NCBI GenBank assembly: GCA_964448105.1
Contig: CAYUVK010000024.1
Coordinates: 1-52,730 of the forward strand
DNA length: 52,730 nt
Source: CAVQBP01 sp964448105
Lineage (GTDB): Bacteria; Bacteroidota; Ignavibacteria; Ignavibacteriales; Ignavibacteriaceae
Direction of reading: 5' to 3'
This document shows, one piece after another, positions 18,479 to 28,123 of this stretch (positions within the stretch are counted from its first letter, which is position 1; every line of letters begins with the position of its first letter). The notes under the pieces are model-generated. The model saw only the letters and a list, made by a program, of their open reading frames with translations. It was not told the DNA's origin and did no database searches. The position numbers were made by a program, and so were the translations under genes.

Positions 18479-20998
18479 TTAATCGTTCAATTCGAAACTG
18501 TCTTTTAATTTTATATCTCTTGACGAACTTCCAATTAGTGCCTGGAATTCCCCAGGTTCCGCAGTCCAGTTGTGTTTTGCAGGGTCATAAAAAGACAGAT
18601 CATTTTTGTTAACAACGAATATGACTTTTTTGCTCTTACCTGGTTCGAGAGTAACTCTTTTAAATTTTTTCAATTCTTTCTCGGGTCTCGGCAATGATGA
18701 TTTTACATCACGAATATAAAATTGAGTAACTTCCGAACCTTTTTGTTTGCCTATATTTTTTAATTCAAAAGTAAATTTCCATTCCGGGTTTGTACTTTGA
18801 ACTCTTTCAACTTTTAAATTTTTATATTCAAACTTTGTGTAAGAAAGCCCGAACCCGAAAGGAAATAACGGTTCAATATTACTTTTATCAAAATGTCTAT
18901 ATCCGACAAATATTCCATCCGAATAATCTGTTACACTATCCTGGGTTTTGTACAAACCATAAGCAGAACAATCTTCCCATCTTTTGGGAAAAGTTACAGG
19001 TAGCTTTCCAGAAGGATTTACATTTCCTAAAAGAACATTAGCGATTGCGTTTCCTAGTTCTTCACCTGCAAACCAGCTTTCCAGTATACCTTTGGTATTA
19101 TTCATCCAGCTGCTCATTAAAACCGGTGAACCAGAAGTCACTACAACAATAATATTTTTATTTGCTTTTGCCACAGCATTAATAAGATTATCCTGTTCGC
19201 CTGGAAGGTTTAAATTTTCCCTATCAAACCCTTCCGATTCATATGCATTAGAAGTACCGGTAAATACTACTGCTATGTCCGATTTTTTTGCCGCTTCAAC
19301 AGCATTTTTAAATAGAATTTCATCAGGCGAGCGCCATGACAGTTTAACATTTGCTTCTCCCATATCTTCATAATATTCTAACTTTATCTTATATGCTTTG
19401 CCAGCTTCAAAAAAAGCTTTATATGAATTGGTCTTAGTACCATGATTAGTCCAGTCGTTAATAACAAGCTGATCATTTAAGTATAATCTTACACCGTCAT
19501 CACTTAAAACATCCAGTATATAATTCCCGGTTTTTTCCGGTTTAAGATCAAACGTCCAGCGGATAGAGAAATCATCCTTATTAAACCCTTCTTTTGGACC
19601 TCCATTTCCCCAATTAAAATTAATTATGGAATCAGTTCTCGTAAATACCGGTTCGCCTTTTAAATCTTTATTATTGAAATACTCTCCCTTCAAGCCATGT
19701 TCATTTGAACCAGGCAGATAGAAAAATAATGCAGGTATCGGATTTGATTCTCCAAGAAGTTTTACCCCTTCAGAATAATTAATCTTTGTATTTTTATTTA
19801 ATTTTTTCTTTAATGCTTCAAGAGGACTAACAGAGAATATAGGAGAAACTTGTGAGCTTCCACCTCCGCCGGTTCTTGCCACCTCAGCATTAGGTCCAAT
19901 AACAGCAATAGATTTTATTTTTTTCTGATTAATTGGTAAAATATTATTTTCATTTTTCAGAAGCACAATTCCTTCTTGTGCGACTTTAAGAGCAATCTGC
20001 CGATGTTCTTTGGTATTTATCAATTTAGAATTCTCTTCGTGAGTTTTTTCAAACAAACCAAGTTTAAACATCACTGTTAGTATTCTTATTACTTTCTCAT
20101 TAATGGTTGATTCTTTTATCTCCCCATTTTTTACTTCATTGAGTAGAGTTGAATCATTTAAATAAAGGCCGGTTGGCATTTCAAGATCCAATCCTCCTTT
20201 TGCAGTAGGTATACTGCTGTGAACTGCTCCCCAATCAGACATTAAAAGCCCTTTAAAATCCCAATCATTTTTTAATTTGGTTTTTAAAAGATAGTCGTTC
20301 TCACTACAGAATTTCCCATTAACTTTATTATAAGCTGACATGACGCATAAAACATTTCCTTCTTCAACAGCAGCTTTAAATGCCGGCAAATAAATTTCGT
20401 TCAATGGCCTTTCGTCGATTTTTACATTTACAAATCCTCTTTGATATTCTTGATTGTTGCATGCAAAATGCTTTACCGTGGCTGCAACATTTTCTGATTG
20501 AACACCTTTGATATAACTTACTGCCATTCGTGAGTCTAAATACGGATCTTCTCCAAAGCTTTCAAAGTTTCTCCCGCCCTGTGGAATCCGTGCTATATTT
20601 ACACAAGGTCCTAAAAGTACATCGCGGCCTTTTCCTTTAACTTCTTCTCCGATTGCCGCACCAAGTTTATGAATTAAAGAAGTATCCCATGTTGATGCCA
20701 TTGCTATTCCTGCCGGAAAAGCTGAAGATACTCCCCAACGAACTCCAAGCGGTCCGTCTGTCATTTTTAATTCCGGTATTCCGAGTCTTTTAATCGGTTT
20801 AGTCGCAAAACCTGTTCCTCCAAGAAGATCTATCTTTTCTTCAATAGTCATTTCTTTTAAAAGCTTTTCAACATTCTCATCTATGGTTTTGTCTTTTTTA
20901 TTGTTAAATAAATCAGTTTTAGATTTATTAGAATTGCCAACGAAAAGGAAAAATAAAATTAAGAATGGAACAATGATTAAAACTTTTGCTATTTTCAT
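18479..20998 (-). CDS. Glycoside hydrolase family 3 beta-glucosidase with inserted PA14 domain
   Basis: An 839-residue exported enzyme that releases terminal beta-linked sugars, most often glucose or xylose. An N-terminal hydrophobic segment (5-21) is a signal peptide or anchor. The GH3 barrel carries KHF (176-178) and the nucleophile Asp255 in LLMSDWGA. The second GH3 domain holds the ESEGFDRENLNLPG motif, whose glutamate (587 or 589) is the likely acid/base. Between the two parts of this domain sits a PA14 module (about 435-555), thought to bind or select sugars. A fibronectin-III-like domain closes it (about 730-830). Domain order and length fit PA14-bearing beta-glucosidases. It is in a periplasmic or surface position and probably helps use plant polysaccharide fragments. 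Confidence 0.93.
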   Translation of the reverse strand: MKIAKVLIIVPFLILFFLFVGNSNKSKTDLFNNKKDKTIDENVEKLLKEMTIEEKIDLLGGTGFATKPIKRLGIPELKMTDGPLGVRWGVSSAFPAGIAMASTWDTSLIHKLGAAIGEEVKGKGRDVLLGPCVNIARIPQGGRNFESFGEDPYLDSRMAVSYIKGVQSENVAATVKHFACNNQEYQRGFVNVKIDERPLNEIYLPAFKAAVEEGNVLCVMSAYNKVNGKFCSENDYLLKTKLKNDWDFKGLLMSDWGAVHSSIPTAKGGLDLEMPTGLYLNDSTLLNEVKNGEIKESTINEKVIRILTVMFKLGLFEKTHEENSKLINTKEHRQIALKVAQEGIVLLKNENNILPINQKKIKSIAVIGPNAEVARTGGGGSSQVSPIFSVSPLEALKKKLNKNTKINYSEGVKLLGESNPIPALFFYLPGSNEHGLKGEYFNNKDLKGEPVFTRTDSIINFNWGNGGPKEGFNKDDFSIRWTFDLKPEKTGNYILDVLSDDGVRLYLNDQLVINDWTNHGTKTNSYKAFFEAGKAYKIKLEYYEDMGEANVKLSWRSPDEILFKNAVEAAKKSDIAVVFTGTSNAYESEGFDRENLNLPGEQDNLINAVAKANKNIIVVVTSGSPVLMSSWMNNTKGILESWFAGEELGNAIANVLLGNVNPSGKLPVTFPKRWEDCSAYGLYKTQDSVTDYSDGIFVGYRHFDKSNIEPLFPFGFGLSYTKFEYKNLKVERVQSTNPEWKFTFELKNIGKQKGSEVTQFYIRDVKSSLPRPEKELKKFKRVTLEPGKSKKVIFVVNKNDLSFYDPAKHNWTAEPGEFQALIGSSSRDIKLKDSFELND

Positions 20999-21211
20999 TT
21001 TAACCCCGGTTTTTTGGATTTTTGCAGATTAAAAATATTGAGATGAAATTTATTTATTCTAAAATAATAATACTTATATCTTGTATAAAATTGTTGGTTC
21101 AAAGAAAGTGTAGTATTTAAATCAACTTTTATATAAAAAGAATGTTTAAATTCTTTGAAAAGAACTAATTTAAAATAGTTAGGAATAATATAAAAATAAA
21201 ATGAGGTGCAA

Positions 21212-22294
21212 TTAATCCATTTCAATATTAGCTTGCAATTTTTCTGTTCTATCTGCCAGTTTAAGCTGCTCAATTAATTCATCGAGCTCACCTTCCATAA
21301 TATTAGAAAGATTATATAAAGTTAAGCCTATTCTATGATCCGTTACCCTATTTTGTGGAAAATTGTAAGTACGGATTTTATCACTTCTATCGCCGCTTCC
21401 CACCATATTTTTTCTCTTTGCAGAAATTGCATCGGTATGTTTTTTTAATTCAGCGTCGTAAAGCCTGGCCCGTAAAACTTTCATTGCTTTTTGTCTGTTT
21501 TTAAGCTGCGATCTTTCATCCTGGCATTGTACAACTATACCGGTAGGGAGGTGAGTAATTCGAATAGCAGTTTCAACTTTATTAACGTTTTGTCCGCCAG
21601 CTCCCCCTGACCTAAATACATCAATTTTTAAATCATTTGGATTAATATCAACCTGGACGTCTTCTACTTCTGGCAATACTGCAACAGAAGCTGCAGATGT
21701 ATGAACTCTCCCGCTTCCTTCCGTTTCCGGCACTCTTTGTACCCGGTGAACACCGCTTTCAAATTTTAATTCACCGTAAATATCATTACCGCTTATTGAA
21801 AAAATAACCTCTTTAACACCACCTAATCCTGTTTCATTTATGTCTATTAATTCTACTTTCCATCCTTTTACTTCTGCATAGCGGCTATACATTCTGAACA
21901 GATCTCCTGCAAAAAGAGCAGCTTCTTCTCCGCCGGTTCCTGCCCGTATTTCCATAATTACATCTTTGTTGTCATCCGGATCTTTTGGAAGGAGTAATAT
22001 TTTTAATTCTTCCTCAAGATTTAATTTTTTTTCTTCAATCTCTTTTAACTCTTCTTCCGCAAGATTTGTAAGCTCTTTATCAATATTAGAAGAAATTATT
22101 TCTCCATTTTCTTCTATATTGTTTAATATTTTTAAGTAATGTTCATAAGCATGAACGATATCTTCTAGTTCACTTCTTTCTTTACTGAGAGATATAACTT
22201 TAGCCCTGTCATTTAAAAACTGAGGATCTGAAAGCTGCTGATTTATATGCTCAAACTTTTCTTTAATTTTTTTTAATCTGTCTATTAATTCCAT
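21212..22294 (-). CDS. prfA: Peptide chain release factor 1
   Basis: A 360-residue class I release factor that reads UAA and UAG. The codon-recognition tripeptide fits the RF1 form P-x-T (PET, 189-191), not the SPF of RF2. The catalytic GGQ loop is GGAGGQNVNKVE (230-241), where the glutamine is normally methylated. The coiled N-terminal domain and the block ITHLPTGIVVQCQDERSQ are typical. Length is normal, and there is no programmed frameshift, as expected for RF1. No prmC methyltransferase gene follows, unlike in many genomes; the next gene is the GH3 enzyme, 213 bases on. Confidence 0.97.
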   Translation of the reverse strand: MELIDRLKKIKEKFEHINQQLSDPQFLNDRAKVISLSKERSELEDIVHAYEHYLKILNNIEENGEIISSNIDKELTNLAEEELKEIEEKKLNLEEELKILLLPKDPDDNKDVIMEIRAGTGGEEAALFAGDLFRMYSRYAEVKGWKVELIDINETGLGGVKEVIFSISGNDIYGELKFESGVHRVQRVPETEGSGRVHTSAASVAVLPEVEDVQVDINPNDLKIDVFRSGGAGGQNVNKVETAIRITHLPTGIVVQCQDERSQLKNRQKAMKVLRARLYDAELKKHTDAISAKRKNMVGSGDRSDKIRTYNFPQNRVTDHRIGLTLYNLSNIMEGELDELIEQLKLADRTEKLQANIEMD

Positions 22295-22418
22295 ATGCTA
22301 ATTTAATAATGTTATATAATTATAATATAATGAAGATAAATATTATAATCTAACACTAGGGATTTATTCAAAAGATGGAAAGAATATTTTTTAAATGATG
22401 TAAAAGGTATTAAAAACC

Positions 22419-22458
22419 TTCGAGGTTAATGTACTGTTAACGATGTGTTAACCTCGAA
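22419..22458 (-). terminator. Terminator behind the CHRD-repeat gene
   Basis: The arms TTCGAGGTTAA (22419-22429) and TTAACCTCGAA (22448-22458) are perfect 11-base inverted repeats around an 18-base loop. On the minus strand, the stem is followed by GGTTTTTA. It lies 15-54 bases after the CHRD gene stop codon and fits an intrinsic terminator of that gene. Confidence 0.65.
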
Positions 22459-22472
22459 AGTTAGGTAAAAAT

Positions 22473-24536
22473 TTATTTCAGTAGAGTCATTTTTTTGGTT
22501 GCGATAATCCCCGAATTAGTGGATAATCTATAAATGTAAATTCCGCTTGCCAGTTTAGCACCATCAAAATTAATTTGATATGAGCCGGCATCTTTAGAGC
22601 TATTTAATAATACTGCTACTTCTTGTCCTAAAATATTGTAGACTTTTAAAGTGACAAGAGCTTTTTCCGGTAATTGGAAAGAGATAGTAGTTGTTGGATT
22701 AAACGGATTTGGATAATTCTGTGATAATTTAAATTTTAGAGGAGTACCCACTTTAACGTTAATAACTTTTGAATATTCGAAGGTTCCATCCAGGTTAATT
22801 TGCTTTAACCTGTAATAAAGAGTTCCGGTTTTACTAACGTTGTTATCAGCAAATGTATAAGTATGGTTTTCCGAAGAGGTTCCATTCCCTTTAACAAATC
22901 CTATTCTGTTAAAGTTAACATTATCCCGACCTCGTTCAATTTCGAATCCGGAATTATTTATTTCAGTCGCTGTATTCCATAAAAGTTCAACAAAATTTTC
23001 TTTTACAGATGCATTGAAAGATGTTAATTCTACTGGAACATTTCCGCTTATAACATTAGTAAATAGCACCTGTCCTCTTATTTCTCCAGCCGGATTATTA
23101 CTTGAATGGATGTTCACATAAAGATTTCCCTTGGCAAGCGCAGCAAGATTATCATCGGAAATGTCTGCCCAAACTGAATTTAAAGTGCTGTCTGTGAAGG
23201 TAATTGGGTGAACAACACCACCTGATACACCCATTGCACCCATGTGAAAATGTGATCCGGTTAGTGCTGAAGATAAGCCGGCGAAAGTAATTTGAAAATA
23301 AAGAGAATCATCATCCAGGGAGAACCATCCAGTTCCTACAGCATTTGTGGTAACGGGCGGGGTTTCTTGAGCTCCATTTAAATGAGCTGTAAATCCTACT
23401 CCTGTATTTAATTCTAATTGACCTCTTATTTCTCCACCGGGATTTTTTGAAGAATGAACATTAACATACAGATCTTCTTTGATCAAATGTTTAACGATAG
23501 TATCGGGGAGACTAGTCCAATTACCCATTGCATTGTTATTTATGAATACTAATCCTTTAACAACTCCACCGGCAGTACCTTTTGGACCTAGATGAATATG
23601 TCCTGCTGTAAATGTGGAATCTAAATTTGCGTAAGTAACATCATAGGATAGAGTCTTCATGTCCGAGCTCAAAACAGCCCATGCAGTTCCCGTTGCCATT
23701 GTGGTTACTGAAGGGGTTTCCTGGGCTCCATCTAAATCTGCTTTATATAAAATTTCTCCTTGATGAGCTAATTGCCCTCTGATTTCACCAGCCGGATTAT
23801 TAGTAGTGTGAACATTAAGGTATAATCCATTATTCAGGAATTTGGTTATCAAAGAATCAGGCATACTTGACCAGGAACCCACTGTGCTGCTGTCTGTAAA
23901 TGTAATTGGGTGAACAACACCACCGGCAACACCCATTTGTCCAACGTGGAAATGGGCAGCAGAAAAATTACTTGACAACCCGGCTACAGTTATACTATAT
24001 GAAACCATGGAACCCTTGTTACTTAAAACTGCCCATGCAGTACCTGTTGCATTACTTGTTGTAGCTGGAGTTTCTTGTGCAGCATTAAGCATAGCTGTAA
24101 AGCCAATTCCATCAACCGGGTAAAGCTGTCCTCGAATCTCACCGCCGGGATGGGCCATAGAATGGACATTCATATAAATCCCGCCGTTCAATAATTTAGT
24201 AATAAGTGAATCGGGAATGTTATCCCATGTTCCTGTAGCGGTATTTCCATTAAAAAAACTAGATATGGAGAAAACAACTCCTCCATTTACTCCCACTTTG
24301 CCTATATGAAAATGAGCATCGGTAAATGTACTGTCTAGTTGTGCATACGTAATATGAAAAGTTAATGAATTCATATCCGGGTTGAGAACTGCCCATGCAG
24401 TGCCGGTCCCATTTGTTGTTACTGCAGGTACTTCATTACTACCGTTGAGAGATGTAGTAAAGAGAATTTGAGAATGACTTATAGAAATACCCAGTAAAAT
24501 AAATAAAAATAAAAAAGTACTAAATTTTTTAAACAT
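22473..24536 (-). CDS. Secreted protein with four tandem CHRD domains and a type IX sorting tail
   Basis: A 687-residue exported protein. After a signal peptide (1-22, ending ISHSQ), four CHRD (chordin-type) domains follow at about 25-140, 145-258, 262-376 and 380-495. Each repeats QETPxVTTxAxGTAWAVL, then an HxH motif (such as AHFHIG, 74-79), then NVHSxxxPGGEIRGQ. The period is about 118 residues. A fibronectin-like module (about 500-595) and the sorting domain follow (from about 602, with NYPNPFNPTT at 607-616), ending KKMTLLK, so it should leave by the type IX system and stay on the surface or be released. The role of CHRD in bacteria is not established. A strong AAGGAGG lies 5 bases before the ATG. 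Confidence 0.92.
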   Translation of the reverse strand: MFKKFSTFLFLFILLGISISHSQILFTTSLNGSNEVPAVTTNGTGTAWAVLNPDMNSLTFHITYAQLDSTFTDAHFHIGKVGVNGGVVFSISSFFNGNTATGTWDNIPDSLITKLLNGGIYMNVHSMAHPGGEIRGQLYPVDGIGFTAMLNAAQETPATTSNATGTAWAVLSNKGSMVSYSITVAGLSSNFSAAHFHVGQMGVAGGVVHPITFTDSSTVGSWSSMPDSLITKFLNNGLYLNVHTTNNPAGEIRGQLAHQGEILYKADLDGAQETPSVTTMATGTAWAVLSSDMKTLSYDVTYANLDSTFTAGHIHLGPKGTAGGVVKGLVFINNNAMGNWTSLPDTIVKHLIKEDLYVNVHSSKNPGGEIRGQLELNTGVGFTAHLNGAQETPPVTTNAVGTGWFSLDDDSLYFQITFAGLSSALTGSHFHMGAMGVSGGVVHPITFTDSTLNSVWADISDDNLAALAKGNLYVNIHSSNNPAGEIRGQVLFTNVISGNVPVELTSFNASVKENFVELLWNTATEINNSGFEIERGRDNVNFNRIGFVKGNGTSSENHTYTFADNNVSKTGTLYYRLKQINLDGTFEYSKVINVKVGTPLKFKLSQNYPNPFNPTTTISFQLPEKALVTLKVYNILGQEVAVLLNSSKDAGSYQINFDGAKLASGIYIYRLSTNSGIIATKKMTLLK

Positions 24537-24588
24537 AGGGCCTCCTTTTTAGAATTAATTTTGAACTTTGAATAGAGATAATTTATTC

Positions 24589-24616
24589 AGTATAATTGAT
24601 AGGATTTTAGTGACAA
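24589..24616 (-). promoter_or_regulatory. Sigma-70-like promoter of the CHRD-repeat gene
   Basis: On the minus strand, TTGTCA (24611-24616) and TATACT (24589-24594) stand 16 bases apart, each one base off the sigma-70 consensus. They lie 52-80 bases before the start codon. The remaining part of this 295-base gap up to 24831 holds nothing I recognise. Confidence 0.55.
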
Positions 24617-24831
24617 AACTTTTGGTAACTAATGTCTTAAATCACTAGATGGTAGGTTGGTTGAGAAAATATGATTTTAAATACAATCGCAGAGTGCCAA
24701 ATATTAAAACAAATAAGGAAATGAAATTCATTATAAAAAGAGGAAGTAGAAAAATTTTATTTAAAGTCTTTGATGCATACAGATCTATGGAAAAAAATCC
24801 GCGCCTAATTTTAACGACTATTTTTAAATGC

Positions 24832-26613
24832 TTACATATTCTTCATCCAGGAATTTCTTATTTTTAATTGTTCTTCGGTTGGATTCGGATCAATTTCAAA
24901 AACATATTTCCGTTCTACCGGCTCGAGGATTATATTAACATTTAACTTTTCATCGTTCCTAATAATAACTGCTTTTACTGTATCGCCCACAATTTTATTT
25001 TGATATTCTCTTAATTTATCTCTAACATTCTCAAAGGTAAGTTTATTGCCATCAATAGAATAAAGAATATCTCCCTGTAAAATTTTGTTTTTATTAACAG
25101 AATTTTCCGAAACATCGAGTACAACAAAATGATTCTCTTTTACTCCAATATAAATTCCCATGCTCGTTCTGCTGCTGTCCAAACCTTTGGATTCATAAAA
25201 ATCTATACCTAATTTTTTATAATATTCTTTTACCGGAAATTCTTCCGTTCCTTCAATATAATTTTCAAAAAAATCTTTTATTTCAGGATAAGTCATTTTA
25301 ACAAATTCGTTAAAGAAATTATCTTCGCTAAAAGATTTTTCCGGACCATATTCTTTTGATAATTCATTAATAACTTCCCTAAGTCCTTTGGTTCCGTTTG
25401 AAAGTTCCAGCAATCTAATATCAAGTAATCCCGCAATCACAGCCCCTTTGGCATAAATATTTAAATATTGGTCCTGCATTTCAACCGAATGAATTCCCAA
25501 TTCGGTTAAACTTATATTCTTATTAAACCTTTGCATAAACATAATTTTTTGGTGAATTATATTAAGGTAATTTTGCAGCGATATGATTGAATCCCTTAGT
25601 TGTAAAATATTCGCAGCCCATTCCGTAACGCCTTCATATAACCAAAGATGCCGTGACATTACGGGTTTTACAAAATTAAATTTTGCGACAAGTTCACTGT
25701 GAATATTTAGTGGGGTTACAATATGGAAAAATTCGTGTGCAATCATTGATCTCAAATTACTAATGCTAGATGTGGTTAAAGGCTCTTCTAGTAAAACATA
25801 TTCCGAACTATAAGAATGTTCCCATGCACCTGAATTATGATTTCCCAAATGGAATAAAAATGTGTAATGCTCAACAGGTAATCCATTTGTAAATTTGCTT
25901 TCCGCTTGAAGAATATCTTTGAGCGACGATAACAACTCACTAGATTTGATTAATCCAGTTTTAGAATAAGTGAATACTTTTATCTTTGCATTTCCAACTT
26001 TTAATGAATCCTCGGATAAATTACCGAGAAGAATCGGTGAATCAACAATATAATCATAAGTAGGTGCATCATAAAATCCATTCTTATCCAATTCTAATGC
26101 AGTACCTATTTCCCATTTTGTAGGATATTCTATTTTTATTTTGATTGGATAAGATTGCAATCCCTGGAAATATCCAAACACACATTGACCGTTTATCAGC
26201 ACATTATCGCTATCGATATTAGAACCTGACATATAATATATTTCTTCTTTGTCTGTTTTAGCATCCCAGGTATCTTCAATTGTATATTCTATTTTTTTTA
26301 TATTTTGAGGATTAGATAATTTCCATTGATTAGTAGAGATATTTTCTGTTTGAATTTCATTTCCATCCGAATCAAAGGCCTCAAATGATTTAACATATTT
26401 TCCTATATCCATTTCTTCATAGGTCCCTGGTGCTGTGGCAGCAAATTGATAAATATTATTCTCGGCAGAAAGATTATCCGGATACAAAGTTACATGGAAT
26501 AAATCATCACTAAGATTATTAAGATTTATAATAAATTTTTCCTGTGAATAAATAATAGAAGGGAAAAGGAATAAAACGATTAAGATTACGGAAGTGAAAT
26601 TATTTTTTCTCAT
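24832..26613 (-). CDS. M61 family metallopeptidase with C-terminal PDZ domain
   Basis: A 593-residue exported peptidase of the M61 (glycyl aminopeptidase-like) family. The zinc site is HEFFH (293-297) followed by the third ligand Glu327 in LYEGVTEW. The N-terminal half is the usual M61 beta domain. A PDZ domain lies at about 482-567 (GDILYSIDGNKLT). The frame is open back to 26667, but starting at 26613 gives MRKNNFTSVILIVLFLFPS..., a clean signal peptide ending at YSQ, so I chose that start; the longer version would place 18 odd residues before it. It diverges from ispH over about 156 bases. The likely site is the periplasm or cell surface; substrates are unknown. Confidence 0.9.
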   Translation of the reverse strand: MRKNNFTSVILIVLFLFPSIIYSQEKFIINLNNLSDDLFHVTLYPDNLSAENNIYQFAATAPGTYEEMDIGKYVKSFEAFDSDGNEIQTENISTNQWKLSNPQNIKKIEYTIEDTWDAKTDKEEIYYMSGSNIDSDNVLINGQCVFGYFQGLQSYPIKIKIEYPTKWEIGTALELDKNGFYDAPTYDYIVDSPILLGNLSEDSLKVGNAKIKVFTYSKTGLIKSSELLSSLKDILQAESKFTNGLPVEHYTFLFHLGNHNSGAWEHSYSSEYVLLEEPLTTSSISNLRSMIAHEFFHIVTPLNIHSELVAKFNFVKPVMSRHLWLYEGVTEWAANILQLRDSIISLQNYLNIIHQKIMFMQRFNKNISLTELGIHSVEMQDQYLNIYAKGAVIAGLLDIRLLELSNGTKGLREVINELSKEYGPEKSFSEDNFFNEFVKMTYPEIKDFFENYIEGTEEFPVKEYYKKLGIDFYESKGLDSSRTSMGIYIGVKENHFVVLDVSENSVNKNKILQGDILYSIDGNKLTFENVRDKLREYQNKIVGDTVKAVIIRNDEKLNVNIILEPVERKYVFEIDPNPTEEQLKIRNSWMKNM

Positions 26614-26769
26614 AAATATTGTTAGATTTGTTTTTAGAGAAATTAATGGTAAAAAATAGTTGATCATAATTAAATATATATAATTATTGTGTTAACAGGT
26701 TATTATTTATTATAAATTGCACTTTAATAGAGATGAATATTTATTATATTTTAATAAAAAATTGATTCG

Positions 26770-27996
26770 ATGAAAAAATTTGATATTCCTCAAATATATA
26801 AAAGTTCTTTTATTTTCACGATTAAGCAAAAAAGGAATTTAGTCGATCAAAGAAAGAAAGATCTTTCTCCATCCGTTTTGGATTTTGGACCGGTAAGATT
26901 TTATGTTGCAAGGCATTTCGGATTTTGCTATGGTGTTGAAAATGCAATTGAAATATCTAATAAAACTATTGAAGAAAATCCCGGCAAAAGAATTTTCTTA
27001 TTAAGTGAAATGATTCATAACCCGGGTGTTAATAATGATTTGTTGAATAAAGGAGTGCAGTTTCTGATGGATACATCTGGGAACCAAATTATTAACTGGG
27101 ATGAACTAAATAAAGATGATATTGTAATTATACCGGCTTTCGGTACCACAATTGAAATTGAGAATAAACTAAAAGAGATTGGAATTAATTCTTATAAATT
27201 TAATACCACATGCCCGTTCGTGGAGAAAGTCTGGAACCGTTCCGAACAGCTTGGTAAACAGGATTATACAATTATTATTCATGGTAAACATTATCACGAA
27301 GAAACAAGAGCTACATTCTCCCATACAGTTAAAAATTCTCCTTCTGTAATTATTAGAAATATTGATGAAGCTAAGCTTCTTTGTTCGATTATTTTAGGTG
27401 AAAGAAAAAAGGAAGAGTTCTATAAAATATTTGACGGAAAATATTCAAAAGATTTTGATGTTGAAAATGACCTTCAACGAATCGGGGTTGTAAATCAAAC
27501 TACAATGCTCGCTACAGAGACACAGGCTATTGCTGATTATTTAAAAAGCATAATGGCAAAAAAATTTGGGAAGGAAAATTTAAAAGAATATTTTGCCGAT
27601 ACACGCGATACTTTATGCTATGCAACTAATGACAACCAGGATGCTACTTATGAACTCTTAAAGCAAAAAGCTGATTTCGCAGTTGTAGTAGGAGGCTACA
27701 ACAGCTCAAACACAAGTCATATTGTTGAATTGTGTGAAACCAAATTTAAAACATATTTTATTTTGTCGGAAGAAGAGCTTTTATCCGGAAGTCTCATCAA
27801 ACATTTTGATATTCATAAAAAGAGAGAATTATTTACTGAAGATTATATTCCTAAAAAAATTCCTGTTGACATAATTTTGACTAGCGGCGCTTCCTGTCCG
27901 GATTCGGTTATTGACCGCGTGATTCAAAAATTTCTATCATTTTTCGATAATACAAAGTCTCTTGAATCTGTTCTTGAGCATGTTATTGAAGCTTGA
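26770..27996 (+). CDS. ispH: 4-hydroxy-3-methylbut-2-enyl diphosphate reductase
   Basis: A 408-residue iron-sulfur enzyme for the last step of the MEP isoprenoid pathway, giving IPP and DMAPP. The three cluster cysteines are Cys53 (FGFCYGVE), Cys148 (NTTCPFV) and Cys283 (DTLCYAT). Other family blocks are EMIHNPGVN, HGKHYHEETRAT and GGYNSSNTSHIVELCE. It has about 40 residues before the first conserved motif and insertions around 200-230, making it longer than E. coli IspH (about 316). This resembles the long form of cyanobacteria and plants. It appears monocistronic, with a weak hairpin behind it. Confidence 0.96.
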   Translation: MKKFDIPQIYKSSFIFTIKQKRNLVDQRKKDLSPSVLDFGPVRFYVARHFGFCYGVENAIEISNKTIEENPGKRIFLLSEMIHNPGVNNDLLNKGVQFLMDTSGNQIINWDELNKDDIVIIPAFGTTIEIENKLKEIGINSYKFNTTCPFVEKVWNRSEQLGKQDYTIIIHGKHYHEETRATFSHTVKNSPSVIIRNIDEAKLLCSIILGERKKEEFYKIFDGKYSKDFDVENDLQRIGVVNQTTMLATETQAIADYLKSIMAKKFGKENLKEYFADTRDTLCYATNDNQDATYELLKQKADFAVVVGGYNSSNTSHIVELCETKFKTYFILSEEELLSGSLIKHFDIHKKRELFTEDYIPKKIPVDIILTSGASCPDSVIDRVIQKFLSFFDNTKSLESVLEHVIEA

Positions 27997-28029
27997 ACAT
28001 TAAATTAAACTCCATTTTTAAAAGTAATG

Positions 28030-28052
28030 AGTGTCATTTTCTTAATGATACT
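28030..28052 (+). terminator. Weak hairpin behind ispH
   Basis: AGTGTCATT and AATGATACT pair over 9 positions (one G-U) around a 5-base loop, about 34 bases after the ispH stop. There is no T-run behind it and the stem is A+T-rich, so termination is possible but uncertain. Confidence 0.3.
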
Positions 28053-28123
28053 ATAACATTAAAGCATTTGTTATTATTTTAAAGAATGGGTAATTTTACA
28101 CGCTATTTATAAAAGATATTTTA

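Noticed and set aside
18790..19373. Plus-strand open frames inside the GH3 gene
   Set aside because: They are antisense shadows of a well-supported enzyme gene.
20995..21273. Minus-strand 92-residue open frame between prfA and the GH3 gene
   Set aside because: It overlaps the 3' end of prfA in another frame, has Lys/Asn/Tyr-rich AT-driven composition and no recognisable motif.
24649..24867. Plus-strand 72-residue open frame between the CHRD and M61 genes
   Set aside because: It runs into the 3' end of the M61 gene on the other strand, has no ribosome binding site and resembles nothing known to me.
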